A stretch of 64,000 bases of DNA from positions 1 through 64,000 of the forward strand of contig JADBKE010000011.1 of NCBI GenBank assembly GCA_014896535.1, given 5' to 3'. This stretch comes from Candidatus Fermentithermobacillaceae bacterium. GTDB lineage: Bacteria; Bacillota; Sulfobacillia; Fermentithermobacillales; DUSS01. Position 1 is the first letter of the stretch; every line of letters begins with the position of its first letter. This document shows, one piece after another, positions 8,272 to 18,287 of the stretch. The position numbers were made by a program, and so were the translations under genes. The notes under the pieces were generated by a model. The model worked only from the letters and a program-made list of their open reading frames with translations. It did no database searches and was not told the origin of the DNA.

Positions 8272-9453
8272 ATGAGGAAGATAGACGAAGCTACGGCGCT
8301 GGCCGCGATTTGGGGTGGGGCGGTCCTGGGAGGGGGCGGAGGAGGCGACCCTCGAGCGGGTTGGGCCATGGCCCGTGCTGCGCTTTTAAGCGGCGAAGTC
8401 ATGTTGGCGACGGTGGACGAAATCGACCCTGCGAAAACCGTTGTTACCGTCGCAATGGTCGGTTCTCCTAAAGCCGGAGGCATGGGGCCCGAACCTCCTC
8501 ATTACTTAGATGCGGTCAGGTTCTTGGCTCGAGCAGGAAACGTTGCCCCGGAAGTTCTGAACTCTAACGAAACCGGCGGCTTTGCCGTAGTTAACGGCTG
8601 GTATCAAGCCGCCTGCCTCGGAATCCCGGTGCTGGATGCGCCCTGCAACGGACGCGCCCATCCGACGGCACTCATGGGAGCGATGGGGCTACACCGGGTG
8701 GAAGGATATGTTTCAAAGCAAGCCTGTAAAGGGAAAAACCTGCTGGCGTACGCTGAGGGTTCGATTCAAGAAGCATCATCGTTAATCCGGTCCGCAGCAG
8801 CCGCGGAAGGCCTCGTGGCGGTAGCGCGCAATCCGGTCTCCTGCGGATATGTTCGGGAACACGGAGCGCCCGGAGCGATCTCAATGGCCATCGAACTTGG
8901 GATAACCATGGCGCGCGAGGTTCGCGATGCGCTGGGGATCGAGCCTCTCGAACCCCGCTTCGTAGGGGGTCTTCCAGAAGATCTGGGGACAGGCGCCAGC
9001 CGGCGATGCCAGCCCGGGTTGGTTGCAGCAGAAGCCGTCGCCCGATCCCTCGGCGGACGCTTGCTTCCTCCGGGGACGGTCACCGGCGTCGAGCTTAACA
9101 CCGAAGGCGGGTTCGACAGGGGCTGGGTCGTCGTGGAGGAGGCGGATTCCGGCAACGGTTACAGGGTTAAGATCGCGTTTGTAAACGAGTATTTGGCGGC
9201 CACTGATGCCGCAGGTGCGCTTTTAGCAGTCTATCCAGACCTCATCGTACTCTTCGACGTGGGTACCGGCTGGCCGGTGAGCTCTGCCGACCTCTGCCGG
9301 GGCCGGACGGTGGTTCCCTTGTTTTGCCCGGCCCGAAATATCCTCCTTGGCGCGGGGGCGGTGGATAAGGAGCTCTACGAGCCTCTCCTGCGCGATCTTG
9401 GGGTGCCGGTGCCCGGGGCTACCCAGGACGGCCCGGGGTCGGCGCAGGAGTGA
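8272..9453 (+). CDS. DUF917 family protein
   Basis: A 393-residue member of the DUF917 family; some members of the wider group are annotated as hydantoinase-related or thiohydantoin desulfurase proteins, but the substrate here cannot be told. Family marks are the N-terminal Gly-rich run (VLGGGGGGDP) at about 18-27, the motif KAGGMGPEPP near 65, and DAPCNGRAHP near 125, which probably forms part of the active site. A C-terminal domain starts near 260. A strong ribosome binding site (GGAGAGGGGTG) precedes the ATG. It interrupts an otherwise conserved housekeeping order between the Sua5/YwlE functions and rpiB, and ends four bases inside the open frame that carries rpiB. Confidence 0.85.
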   Translation: MRKIDEATALAAIWGGAVLGGGGGGDPRAGWAMARAALLSGEVMLATVDEIDPAKTVVTVAMVGSPKAGGMGPEPPHYLDAVRFLARAGNVAPEVLNSNETGGFAVVNGWYQAACLGIPVLDAPCNGRAHPTALMGAMGLHRVEGYVSKQACKGKNLLAYAEGSIQEASSLIRSAAAAEGLVAVARNPVSCGYVREHGAPGAISMAIELGITMAREVRDALGIEPLEPRFVGGLPEDLGTGASRRCQPGLVAAEAVARSLGGRLLPPGTVTGVELNTEGGFDRGWVVVEEADSGNGYRVKIAFVNEYLAATDAAGALLAVYPDLIVLFDVGTGWPVSSADLCRGRTVVPLFCPARNILLGAGAVDKELYEPLLRDLGVPVPGATQDGPGSAQE

Positions 9454-9518
9454 CCGATCTTGGGCCGCGTTGGTGCTTCGAGCAGCCGGGTAGGGTTCGG
9501 AAGGAGGCGCGATCGCAC

Positions 9519-9986
9519 GTGAAAATCGCCATAGCCGCAGATCACGCCGGGTTTCGTTTGAAGGAGAAAATCAAAGAGTATCTCGCTTCCGCCGGTTATC
9601 AGGTACAGGACTTCGGAACTTCCAGCGAAGATCCCGTCGATTACCCCGACTTCGGCCTGACGGCGGCTTCCGCTGTGATGAACGGAAGCTGTGATCTAGG
9701 TATACTCGTATGTGGGACAGGCCTGGGTATGGCCATCGCCGCCAATAAAATCCCTGGCATCAGAGCGGTGACGTGCAGCGATACCTTTTCCGCGAGATCG
9801 TCCAGGGAGCACAACGATGCCAACGTCCTGTGTCTTGGCGCCAGGGTAATCGGCGAGGGCCTGGCCATGGATATCGTCAAAGTGTGGCTCAGCTCGAGTT
9901 TCCAAGGAGGGAGACACGAGCGGCGGGTGAACAAGATTCGTGAGATCGAGGGCAGGTACTTCGGGGGGCGAGGAGACGGTGGATAA
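9519..9986 (+). CDS. rpiB: ribose 5-phosphate isomerase B
   Basis: Interconverts ribose 5-phosphate and ribulose 5-phosphate in the pentose phosphate pathway. The 155-residue protein carries the family start (MKIAIAADHAGF), the active-site Cys in GILVCGTGLGMAIAANK, and the SREHNDANVL motif. The GTG start at 9519 is preferred to the frame opening at 9450 because AAGGAGG precedes it by about 11 nt and homologues begin with KIAIA. It overlaps the YwlG gene by 8 nt, which suggests coupled translation. Confidence 0.95.
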   Translation: MKIAIAADHAGFRLKEKIKEYLASAGYQVQDFGTSSEDPVDYPDFGLTAASAVMNGSCDLGILVCGTGLGMAIAANKIPGIRAVTCSDTFSARSSREHNDANVLCLGARVIGEGLAMDIVKVWLSSSFQGGRHERRVNKIREIEGRYFGGRGDGG

Positions 9987-10608
9987 TCAGGACTTCGAGA
10001 AGTTGAGGGAAGAGGTCAAACGGCAGACGAGGGAAGCCACAGTTTCCCTGCTGCAAGTTGCCAGGCTGAAGCCCGGTCAAATCCTGGTGCTCGGGTGCTC
10101 CACCAGCGAGGTGCTGGGTCACCGCATCGGATCGGCCTCGAACGTGGGAATTGCCCAGGCGATCCTTGAGGGAATCGAGGAAGCGCTGAAAGGAACTGGT
10201 GTCCACCTGGCGGTTCAGTGCTGCGAGCACCTCAACAGGGCTCTGGTGGTGGAAGAGGAGACCGCCGAGAAATACGGGCTGACCGAGGTAACGGTGCTTC
10301 CCGTACCCCATGCTGGGGGAGCTGCTGCTGCGACGGCGTTGAGGAGATTCAAGCACCCGGTAGTAGTGGAATCCATTCAGGCTCACGCCGGGATCGACAT
10401 AGGGGATACGCTCATCGGGATGCATTTGCGCCCGGTGGCGGTTCCGGTCCGCTCGGAGATCAAAAGGATAGGCCAAGCCAACCTGGTTATGGCGCGCACA
10501 AGGCCCAAGCTCATCGGAGGCAAGCGGGCCGTTTACGCCTGGGATGAGGTAGAAGAAAGGTTTGGCAAGAGTGCACCGCCAGCCGAGGAAAGCCCGGGCA
10601 AGTGCTGA
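9979..10608 (+). CDS. ywlG: TIGR01440/UPF0340 (YwlG) family protein
   Basis: A conserved Firmicutes family of unknown function, usually next to rpiB and glyA. The 209-residue protein shows the family motifs LVLGCSTSEVLGHRIG, CCEHLNRALV and QAHAGIDIGDTLIGMHLRPVAVP. No membrane segment or signal peptide is present. GTG 9979 is chosen as start: it follows a GGGGGGCGAGGAG stretch and overlaps the end of rpiB. glyA and upp, common neighbours in Bacillus, are absent here. Confidence 0.92.
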   Translation: MDNQDFEKLREEVKRQTREATVSLLQVARLKPGQILVLGCSTSEVLGHRIGSASNVGIAQAILEGIEEALKGTGVHLAVQCCEHLNRALVVEEETAEKYGLTEVTVLPVPHAGGAAAATALRRFKHPVVVESIQAHAGIDIGDTLIGMHLRPVAVPVRSEIKRIGQANLVMARTRPKLIGGKRAVYAWDEVEERFGKSAPPAEESPGKC

Positions 10609-10650
10609 AACCGCGGTTACGAACTGTGCGAGGAAGGCGGAGGACCAGGC

Positions 10651-11229
10651 ATGGATTGCGAGGAGCGCTTGCGCAACGGGTGTGCCCGCGATGGATGTGC
10701 CCGGGCGGATCGCGAGGACGGCGTATGCGGGTCTGAAAGTTCGCTTACGGCGGGCTCCGGCAGGGGGCTGGCCGCGGTAGACGCAAGACCCGGTTGGGAC
10801 CGCTACTTCATGGAAATAGCCGGGGTCGTGGCCAAACGTTCGACGTGCTTGAGACGCCAGGTTGGCGCCGTTCTCGTGTATGAGAAGCGCATCCTTGCGA
10901 CGGGCTACAACGGCGCCCCTACAGGCCTTCCCCACTGCATCGAAGTAGGTTGCCTGCGGGAAAAGCTGGGGGTTCCGCCCGGGGAACGGCACGAATTGTG
11001 CAGGGGTCTTCACGCCGAACAAAACGCTTTGATTCAGGCGGCCAAGTACGGCATCCCGGTGGCGGGCTCGACCCTATATACAACGGCCGAGCCTTGCAGC
11101 GTTTGCTCGAAAATGTTGATCAATGCCGGGATCAGGAAAATCGTCTTCGGGGAAGAGTACCCTGATGAACTTGGAAGGCAAATGCTAAAGGAAGCGGGCG
11201 TGCTCGTAGAGAAGTTCCGCTCCAGCTAA
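10651..11229 (+). CDS. comEB: ComEB-type dCMP deaminase with Cys-rich N-terminal extension
   Basis: Zinc-dependent deaminase converting dCMP to dUMP. The catalytic HAEQNAL (about 127-133) and zinc-binding PCSVCSK (about 150) motifs are intact, and the domain starts at about residue 48 with [11 protein letters not shown]. The first 45 residues are additional to the usual ComEB and contain four cysteines (C3, C11, C16, C26) and many Arg/Asp. GCGGAGGA lies about 9 nt before the ATG at 10651, supporting this start, and I see no good in-frame start nearer the domain. The wecA gene follows after 13 nt. Confidence 0.92.
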   Translation: MDCEERLRNGCARDGCARADREDGVCGSESSLTAGSGRGLAAVDARPGWDRYFMEIAGVVAKRSTCLRRQVGAVLVYEKRILATGYNGAPTGLPHCIEVGCLREKLGVPPGERHELCRGLHAEQNALIQAAKYGIPVAGSTLYTTAEPCSVCSKMLINAGIRKIVFGEEYPDELGRQMLKEAGVLVEKFRSS

Positions 11230-11242
11230 AGGTGAGTCAAAC

Positions 11243-12319
11243 ATGGAAAAAGGACTACCGTTTGCAGCAGCTTTCGCTTTGTCGCTGGCGCTGACGCCGG
11301 TCATGAGGTGGGTGGCAAGGCGCACCGGTGCCGTGGCTTACCCGAATTCCCGCTCCGTCCACCGGTATCCCATTCCGTACCTGGGCGGAGTTGCGATATT
11401 CGTCGCATCCCTGGTCGCTCTCGCGCTAGCCGGTTTCAGGGATGGACCCTCCTGGCGGGCCCTGCTTCTGGGCGGTTTTTTCATTCTCATCGTCGGTTTG
11501 CTTGACGACCTCTTGACGTTGACGCCGTGGCAAAAACTCGTGGGGCAAGTAGTTTCTGGTGCCATCGTTGTGGCTGCAGGCGTCAGGGTGAGCTTCATCA
11601 GCAACCCGTTTTCAGGCGAGATACACCTCCTGCCCGGTTGGATAGCCGTGGGTTTCACCATCTTCTGGGTGGTGGCTTTTGAGAACGTCATCAACCTTTC
11701 CGATGGGCTCGATGGCCTGGCTGCGGGCATCGTGGGCATAGCGTCCATCGTGATGGCGCTATCCGCCATCAGATCCGGAAATGCCGAAGTCGTGCCACAG
11801 GCCCTGGCCGTCGCCGGTGCCGTGGCAGGGTTTCTTCCGTACAATTTTCATCCCGCTCGTATCTTCATGGGCGATACGGGCGCAATGTACCTTGGACTTG
11901 CCCTGGCGTGTATATCCGCGGAAGGTCTTGTGAAATCCACCGCGGCCATGGCTTTGCTCGCTCCCATCCTGGCGCTGATCGTGCCCATTTCCGATGCAGC
12001 TTTCGCCATAGTTCGCAGGAGACTTGCGGGTCAGCCCGTGAGCCGGGCCGACCACGATCATATCCACCACAGGCTGCTTGAAATGGGGCTTGGCCACAGG
12101 CAGGTCGTATTGCTCATATACGGCGTTTCGGGTCTCTTGGGCGGGTTGGGGCTGCTTTCCAGCCTGGTTCCGGTGGAGATGGGTGCACCTGCAGCTATCA
12201 TAGGAGTTTCGGTGCTTTACCTGGTCTGCTGGCGGTTCGGCCTCTTCAGTGTGAAGGGGTTCTACGATAAAGAAAAGCTAGGGGAGAAGGGAAGACCGTC
12301 CTCCCGGTTAAATCAATAG
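11243..12319 (+). CDS. tagO: undecaprenyl-phosphate GlcNAc-1-phosphate transferase (WecA/TagO)
   Basis: Polytopic membrane enzyme of the MraY/WecA family that moves GlcNAc-1-phosphate from UDP-GlcNAc to undecaprenyl phosphate, the first step in wall teichoic acid or secondary polymer synthesis. The 358-residue protein has about ten membrane segments. Catalytic loops are visible: GLLDDL at about 90, NLSDGLDGL at about 152, FMGDTGA at about 210, and the His-rich DHDHIHHRL loop at about 272 that marks the GlcNAc-specific branch. wecB/mnaA follows, giving a small polymer-precursor module directly before the ATPase operon. Confidence 0.94.
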   Translation: MEKGLPFAAAFALSLALTPVMRWVARRTGAVAYPNSRSVHRYPIPYLGGVAIFVASLVALALAGFRDGPSWRALLLGGFFILIVGLLDDLLTLTPWQKLVGQVVSGAIVVAAGVRVSFISNPFSGEIHLLPGWIAVGFTIFWVVAFENVINLSDGLDGLAAGIVGIASIVMALSAIRSGNAEVVPQALAVAGAVAGFLPYNFHPARIFMGDTGAMYLGLALACISAEGLVKSTAAMALLAPILALIVPISDAAFAIVRRRLAGQPVSRADHDHIHHRLLEMGLGHRQVVLLIYGVSGLLGGLGLLSSLVPVEMGAPAAIIGVSVLYLVCWRFGLFSVKGFYDKEKLGEKGRPSSRLNQ

Positions 12320-12409
12320 CGGGATGTGGGTCGAGCCTTCTCGGCCCGCGGGCATGCGCTTCCGAACTACCGGGCCCCGGGATTGCGCTGGTGGGGAGTG
12401 TTGGTTACG

Positions 12410-13651
12410 TTGGGCAAAATCAAAGTGATGTCGGTGTTCGGCACGAGACCCGAAGCTATCAAAATGGCCCCTGTTATCAAAGCTCTGGAAGCGGCGCCGG
12501 AAATCGAGTCCCGCGTTACAGTTACCGCTCAGCACCGCGAAATGCTCGACCAGGTGCTCGACTGTTTTTCGATTAAGGTTGACTACGACCTCGACATCAT
12601 GGACTACAACCAAAGTCTCGCCCAGGTAACCGTTCGGGTTCTGGAACGCTTGACGCCCGTCCTGCAAAAGGAGCGACCCCACATTCTCCTGGTGCATGGG
12701 GATACGGCCACCACGGCGGCCTCGGCCCTGGCGGCGTATTACCTCAAAATACCCTGCGGGCACGTAGAGGCCGGACTGAGGACCTACGATAAGTACGCCC
12801 CCTTTCCCGAGGAAATAATGAGGAAGATCGCAGATGACATATCCGATCTTCGCTTCGCCCCGACCCTCAGAGCCAAGGAAAACCTGCTCAAGGAAGGATT
12901 TCCGGAGGAGACCATATTTGTGACGGGAAACACCGCCGTCGATGCGCTGCTCATGACCGTGAGAGATAACCACACTTTCAAGGACGCCCGTTTGCGTGAG
13001 GTCCTGTCCCGTTCGGGGCCGGCCCTTGACCGGGCATCCTACGCCTGCAGCAGCTCAGACGATGAGGGTGGTCGTGGCATCAAAGACATACTGGTGGAAG
13101 TACACCGGCGGGAAAACTTCGGAGCGGGGATGGAGGAGATAGGCCGGGCTCTCAGGTGGATTGCAGAAAACCGGGAGGATGTCCGGCTCCTCGTGTCCGT
13201 GCACCCCAACCCGAACGTCAGAGAGCCCATTACGCGCTGGCTGAAAGACGCTCCCAGGGTCGTCATGTTCGAACCGCTGGACTATCCGGATTACGTAAAC
13301 CTCATGGCCAGGTGCTATCTGGTTATCTCGGACTCCGGCGGAGTTCAGGAAGAAGCGCCCTCGGTCCGCGTGCCGGTGGTTCTGTGCCGGGAGAAAACCG
13401 AGCGACCTGAAGCCGTCGAAGCCGGCGTGGTGGTACTGGTTGGCACCAAGTTTTCCGCCATTACTTCCATGGTTTCGCGTCTTTTGGGCGGAGGACCCGA
13501 TTATGAGGCGATGAGATCCGGGAAAAACCCCTTTGGGGACGGTCTTGCATCCAGGCGTATTGTCGATGCAATTCTGTATCGGTACAATGTAAGTCGTGTG
13601 CGTCCTCACGAGTTCGGCGAAGAGGGGGATGGCGGTGTCCGTATCCACTGA
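12410..13651 (+). CDS. mnaA: UDP-N-acetylglucosamine 2-epimerase
   Basis: Non-hydrolysing epimerase making UDP-ManNAc from UDP-GlcNAc, the donor used by TagA. The TTG at 12410 gives M-G-K-I-K-V-M-S-V-F-G-T-R-P-E-A, matching MnaA, and GGGGAG lies about 11 nt upstream; the frame itself is open from 12326. Catalytic motifs HGDTATT, HVEAGLRT, VHRRENFG and SDSGGVQEEAP are present. Two departures are an extra Ser/Asp/Gly-rich stretch of about 20 residues before the HRREN motif and E-V in place of the usual T-A before HRREN. It overlaps the first V-ATPase gene by about 20 nt. Confidence 0.95.
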   Translation: MGKIKVMSVFGTRPEAIKMAPVIKALEAAPEIESRVTVTAQHREMLDQVLDCFSIKVDYDLDIMDYNQSLAQVTVRVLERLTPVLQKERPHILLVHGDTATTAASALAAYYLKIPCGHVEAGLRTYDKYAPFPEEIMRKIADDISDLRFAPTLRAKENLLKEGFPEETIFVTGNTAVDALLMTVRDNHTFKDARLREVLSRSGPALDRASYACSSSDDEGGRGIKDILVEVHRRENFGAGMEEIGRALRWIAENREDVRLLVSVHPNPNVREPITRWLKDAPRVVMFEPLDYPDYVNLMARCYLVISDSGGVQEEAPSVRVPVVLCREKTERPEAVEAGVVVLVGTKFSAITSMVSRLLGGGPDYEAMRSGKNPFGDGLASRRIVDAILYRYNVSRVRPHEFGEEGDGGVRIH

Positions 13652-13973
13652 GCTTGAGGCCATTCGCAAAGCGGAGGCGGAAGCGGAAAACAGGATAGCG
13701 GAAGCCCGGCGAAAGGCCGGTGAAATCCTCGAGCAAGCTGAAGCGGAAGCTTCGGCAATTTTAGCAAAGGCGAAAGAGAAAGCTGAAAACGAGGCCCGGA
13801 CCATGCTGGCGGAGGCCGAAACTCGGGCCAGGGAAATAGAGGAAAGCCTCGTTGAAGAAGCGGAAAAGGAAGCGTCCCTACTCAGGGAAAAGCTTCAGGC
13901 GAAAATTCCGGACGCCGTCCGGGCGGTGGTCGAAAGGATCGTGAAAGGCCATGGCGGTCGCCCGGATGCGTAA
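13629..13973 (+). CDS. ntpF: V-type ATPase peripheral-stalk subunit G/H (NtpF)
   Basis: A small, highly charged, almost wholly coiled-coil protein (heptads of Ala/Glu/Lys/Arg over residues 8-95). It pairs with subunit E to form the peripheral stalk of A/V-type ATPases. The start could be ATG 13629 or GTG 13635; the AGGGGG upstream is better spaced for the GTG. It overlaps mnaA upstream and ntpI downstream, so the operon is translationally linked. Assignment rests on composition, length and first position in an ntp-ordered cluster. Confidence 0.85.
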   Translation: MAVSVSTELEAIRKAEAEAENRIAEARRKAGEILEQAEAEASAILAKAKEKAENEARTMLAEAETRAREIEESLVEEAEKEASLLREKLQAKIPDAVRAVVERIVKGHGGRPDA

Positions 13974-15948
13974 GGTTTTCATATTTGCCAGTAAAGACCT
14001 CAAGGAGACGATCCTCGAGCGTTTGAGGGACATGGAAATCATGCAGGTTACGGACGTGAGCCTCCCTGAGGGTGAGCATGCGGCAGAGGCTACGCGGCAG
14101 ACGTGGGCAGCCGAGTCCGAGGGCGGAATTGATTCTCACGAGCACGAGATTTCCGCAGTTCTCTCCAAACTTACCTACGTTAAGAACTACCTCACGAGGT
14201 ACAAACCCGTCAGAAAAGGCTTAGTCGAAATGTTCATCGGCTCGAGACCTGAAGTCTCTAGGGCGCGCCTTCAAGAGATTATCCGGGACTTTGACGTGGA
14301 CGCCTGGTTTGAGAAGTGCCGCAAGGCGGATGAAAGGCAAAAGGAGATCGCCCTTGAGGTGTCGCAAATTAGGTCCCGCCTAGACGCCCTTCTTCCGTGG
14401 AAGGCGCTGGACGTTCCCCTCGAATCCATCGGGCCGACCAAATACTGCGAAATGACCCTGGCAATCTTTCCCGTTGCGGTTTGGGAGGACTCGCTCGAAG
14501 CTTTTGCCGAACACGGAGGTCTTCTAGCAGAGGTTTCCCGGGATGCCGCAACTGTGCGGGCTGTGGCAGTGTTTTTACGAGACGAAGAACGCGCGGAACG
14601 CCGGGATCTCGTGAGCTCCCTCGGAGGAGAAAGGGTCATCCTGGGGGGGACGGGGTTTGTCCGCGACATTATCGCCTCTCTGGAGAACGAGATCGCATCC
14701 TTGAACGAGGAGTCGAAGAACCTAGAAAAACAGAGCCACGACTGGGCGGATCATTTGCTCGAGGTGATGGCGCTCTACGACTACCACCTCGACAAGCTGA
14801 ACATCATCCGGGAAGAGGCCAAAGTCTCGAAAACCAGAGAAACCGTTGTGATTCAAGGCTGGGTCAAAAAGCGAGATGTCGGCAGGCTGAGAGAGGGCTT
14901 TTCCGATATCCAGGAAATCGAAATCGTCGACGTTGCGCCCGAACCCGGCGACAACGTGCCGGTGTACCTCGAAAACCCGCCGCTAATACGGCCTTTTGAA
15001 GTCATAACCAACATATTCGGGTACCCCGGATACGATGAGATCGACCCCACGCCGATTCTCGCTCCTTTCTTTTGGGTTTTCTTCGGTATATGTCTCGGAG
15101 ACGCGGTTTACGGCGTGGTTCTCTCCTTGGTGTCCTGGTACTTCCTGAAGCGATACAAACTGAGCGACGGCGGACAGAAGCTCATGCGACTTCTCCTTTA
15201 TTCCGGCATATCCACCATAATCGCAGGAGCTCTCATGGGAAGCTGGCTCGGCGATTTGCCCTCGGTCTTTTTCCCGGGGAGCGCCTTCGAGAGGTTCGTC
15301 TTGAGCATCAAAGTAGTAGACCCCATAGGTGAACCCCTTGTCCTGATGCTGGTATCGTTCCTCATGGGCATCTTTCAGATATGGGTAGGTATCATCGTGA
15401 AAATGTGCTCGTTGATCAGGAGCGGTCAGGTCTTTGAGGGGATAATGTCGCAGGGATCGTGGGTCTTGTTCCTTCCCGGGTTACTCGTATGGGCCGCGTC
15501 TCGCGCGGGCCTCGTCCACGGAGTTTGGCCTCAGTACTGGGCACTCGCCGGGGCCATCATGGTCATGGTAAACGCTGCCAGGGGTCAAAAGAACTGGTTG
15601 TTGAAGCCGTTCTCCGGAATATACGGCCTTTATGGCGTGGTTGGTTACTTCTCAGACACGATGTCCTATGCGCGGCTTCTGGCTCTCGGTCTGTCCAGCG
15701 GAGTGGTGGCTGTCGTCGTGAACAAGCTGGCGCAGCTCGTGGTGACCATGATCCCCGTCGTCGGATGGGGCATCGTTCCCATCGTGCTGCTGGCGGGCCA
15801 TGTGTTTAACCTGGTGATAAACGCTCTCGGAAGTTTCATCCACTCAGGGCGTTTGCAGTTTGTAGAGTTCTTCACCAAGTTCTTCGAGGGAGGGGGGAAG
15901 CCCTTTAAGCCTCTGACGCGGCACAGTCAATTCGTCTCGATTCAGTAA
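13951..15948 (+). CDS. ntpI: V-type ATPase subunit I (a-subunit)
   Basis: The 665-residue stator membrane subunit that carries the ion half-channels. Residues 1 to about 350 are the cytoplasmic domain (MAVARMRKV start, coiled coils at about 85-130 and 230-270), and about 370-650 contain seven or eight membrane helices, including the conserved SYARLLALGLSSGV motif with the essential Arg. The motif NPPLIRPFEVITNIFGYP at the domain border is typical. It overlaps ntpF by 23 nt. Confidence 0.96.
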   Translation: MAVARMRKVFIFASKDLKETILERLRDMEIMQVTDVSLPEGEHAAEATRQTWAAESEGGIDSHEHEISAVLSKLTYVKNYLTRYKPVRKGLVEMFIGSRPEVSRARLQEIIRDFDVDAWFEKCRKADERQKEIALEVSQIRSRLDALLPWKALDVPLESIGPTKYCEMTLAIFPVAVWEDSLEAFAEHGGLLAEVSRDAATVRAVAVFLRDEERAERRDLVSSLGGERVILGGTGFVRDIIASLENEIASLNEESKNLEKQSHDWADHLLEVMALYDYHLDKLNIIREEAKVSKTRETVVIQGWVKKRDVGRLREGFSDIQEIEIVDVAPEPGDNVPVYLENPPLIRPFEVITNIFGYPGYDEIDPTPILAPFFWVFFGICLGDAVYGVVLSLVSWYFLKRYKLSDGGQKLMRLLLYSGISTIIAGALMGSWLGDLPSVFFPGSAFERFVLSIKVVDPIGEPLVLMLVSFLMGIFQIWVGIIVKMCSLIRSGQVFEGIMSQGSWVLFLPGLLVWAASRAGLVHGVWPQYWALAGAIMVMVNAARGQKNWLLKPFSGIYGLYGVVGYFSDTMSYARLLALGLSSGVVAVVVNKLAQLVVTMIPVVGWGIVPIVLLAGHVFNLVINALGSFIHSGRLQFVEFFTKFFEGGGKPFKPLTRHSQFVSIQ

Positions 15949-16569
<621 letters not shown>

Positions 16570-16585
16570 GGAGGCCTGAAGCGGA

Positions 16586-17200
16586 ATGGGCCTTTCCGAC
16601 ATAATCAGGAAAATCGAAGAAAAGTCGAGGCAGGAGGCTGATGATATTCTCTCCTCCGCCCGGCGACAAGCGGAAGAGAAGATCGCCGCCGCACGCTCAG
16701 AGGGCGAAGCTCTCATCAAACGAAAGCGCGAGGATACGCTGAAGATGGTTGCTTCAATCGAAAAGACCGCGCGCGGGCGGGGCGAGATGAAAGCGCGTCA
16801 GGTCATGCAGCGGACCAAGGCCCAGATCATCGACGAGGTCCTGGATAGATGCCTCCGTGAACTCCAGGAGATGCCGGCTCCGGACTACCGGAAGTTCATT
16901 TTGGAACTCGTCGCTTCCCAGGCCCGCGGCGACGAGGAGCTCGTCCTGGAAGAGGCCGATAAGGAGCGACTCGGAGAGGATTTCCCCGAGGTTGTTTCGG
17001 AAAAGGTTCGAGAGCGAACGGGAAAGACTGGTCTCAAGGTAGTGTTTGAGCGGACTCCTTTGGGTGGAGGATTTCTCTTGAGGTCCGGGGGAATCGAACT
17101 CGACTCGACGTTTCCTGCGATCATGCGGAGCATGAGGGATTCGCTCGAACTTTTCCTGGCACGTTTCCTTTTCGGAGTGAACGAGGATGGACGAGTATAA
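16586..17200 (+). CDS. ntpE: V-type ATPase subunit E
   Basis: Peripheral-stalk subunit, 204 residues. The first 90 residues are a long charged helix (IIRKIEEKSRQEADDIL start) that would pair with NtpF; the C-terminal globular part has the GGGFLLRSGGIELD segment common to the family. GAGGAGG lies upstream, and the gene overlaps ntpC by 14 nt. Confidence 0.94.
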   Translation: MGLSDIIRKIEEKSRQEADDILSSARRQAEEKIAAARSEGEALIKRKREDTLKMVASIEKTARGRGEMKARQVMQRTKAQIIDEVLDRCLRELQEMPAPDYRKFILELVASQARGDEELVLEEADKERLGEDFPEVVSEKVRERTGKTGLKVVFERTPLGGGFLLRSGGIELDSTFPAIMRSMRDSLELFLARFLFGVNEDGRV

Positions 17201-18287
17201 CTGGGCTGCATCGGTAGGTCATGTCAGGATTCTGGAAATGGGTCTTCTGACGGGCGCGGATCTTTCGAGGCTGGCCGAGACCCAGGATCTCCGCACAGCC
17301 GTTTCGGCTCTGAGGGACACAAACTACGGTAAACACCTGGAGACCCTGGGGAATTTAGAAGAATTCGCTCCGGCGCTCGAGCGGGCGCTTCAGGACGAGT
17401 ATGAATATGTGCTCTCCTTTTCTCCCGAACCTGGGCTCATCCTGGCTTTTCTCTCAAAATATGACTTTCACAATCTGAAAGTGCTGGGAAAAGAGTTGCT
17501 GGCAGGTATGCCGATGGAACCGAGGGCGGTTTCCTCCCTTTCGGTAATCCCCTTCGACGGTCTAAGGGGAGCATGCTCCAAAGGGGAGGACGGAGCACCG
17601 AGTCTGATTCGGGAGATCCTCGAACGGGCCGGGTCGAGGTACGGAACACGTAACGGTCGCGGAGAGGAGGTCACCTCATTCATTTCAAAACACCTTGTTC
17701 CCGCACTGGTCAATGCCTTTGAGGAAGCACGCCGGGAGGTGCTGGAGGGAGGGGGTCCCTTCGAGCTTGACTCCGCGATAGACAGGGCCTGGATGTCCTG
17801 GGTGAGTCATTACTACCGGAAAAGCGGCTATCAACTCCTTGGTGACTCGGTCGCCGCGGAAGCGGATCTGATCAATCTGAGGATTGTCATGAGGTCCATG
17901 TCTCACGGGCTGGGTCCGGCAATCGTGACGAAAATCCTTCTACCCGGGGGGACTATTTCCGCGCGGGACATAGGGAACGCTTATGCTGTCGGTCCCGAAG
18001 CTCTTGAGATGCTCTATCTCCGTACGCCGTGGGGAACGCTTTTCAGACAAGGTGTCGATAGACTGCGGAAACGTGAACCTCTCACTCAATGGGAAAAGGA
18101 ATGCGAGGAGACCCTAGTCGAAATCTACCGGACGCTGCGCACCAGGGCGCTTGGCCCGGAACCGGTTCTCGGGTTTTTATACGGGAAAGAAAACGAGGTG
18201 AAAAACCTCCGGATAATCCTTTCGGGCAAGCAGTCTCAGGCGCCTAAAGAACGGATTTTAGCGAGGATTCGCAAGAGTTACGCCTGA
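17187..18287 (+). CDS. ntpC: V-type ATPase subunit C
   Basis: Subunit C (d-type), 366 residues, which couples the central shaft to the rotor ring. Family signs are the N-terminal YNWAASVGHVRILEMGLL, the YLRTPWG-like segment near 275, and the C-terminal GKENEVKNLRIIL. The start ATG overlaps the end of ntpE. It is followed by a 154-nt gap, the widest inside the operon, in which I see no gene or hairpin with a T tract. Confidence 0.94.
   Translation: MDEYNWAASVGHVRILEMGLLTGADLSRLAETQDLRTAVSALRDTNYGKHLETLGNLEEFAPALERALQDEYEYVLSFSPEPGLILAFLSKYDFHNLKVLGKELLAGMPMEPRAVSSLSVIPFDGLRGACSKGEDGAPSLIREILERAGSRYGTRNGRGEEVTSFISKHLVPALVNAFEEARREVLEGGGPFELDSAIDRAWMSWVSHYYRKSGYQLLGDSVAAEADLINLRIVMRSMSHGLGPAIVTKILLPGGTISARDIGNAYAVGPEALEMLYLRTPWGTLFRQGVDRLRKREPLTQWEKECEETLVEIYRTLRTRALGPEPVLGFLYGKENEVKNLRIILSGKQSQAPKERILARIRKSYA

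Noticed and set aside
9889-11022. A 377-codon minus-strand open frame (also 20581-21669 and 62829-63851).
   Set aside because: These are long shadow frames opposite rpiB/ywlG/comEB, ntpB and uvrA, expected in high-GC DNA; none shows a family motif.
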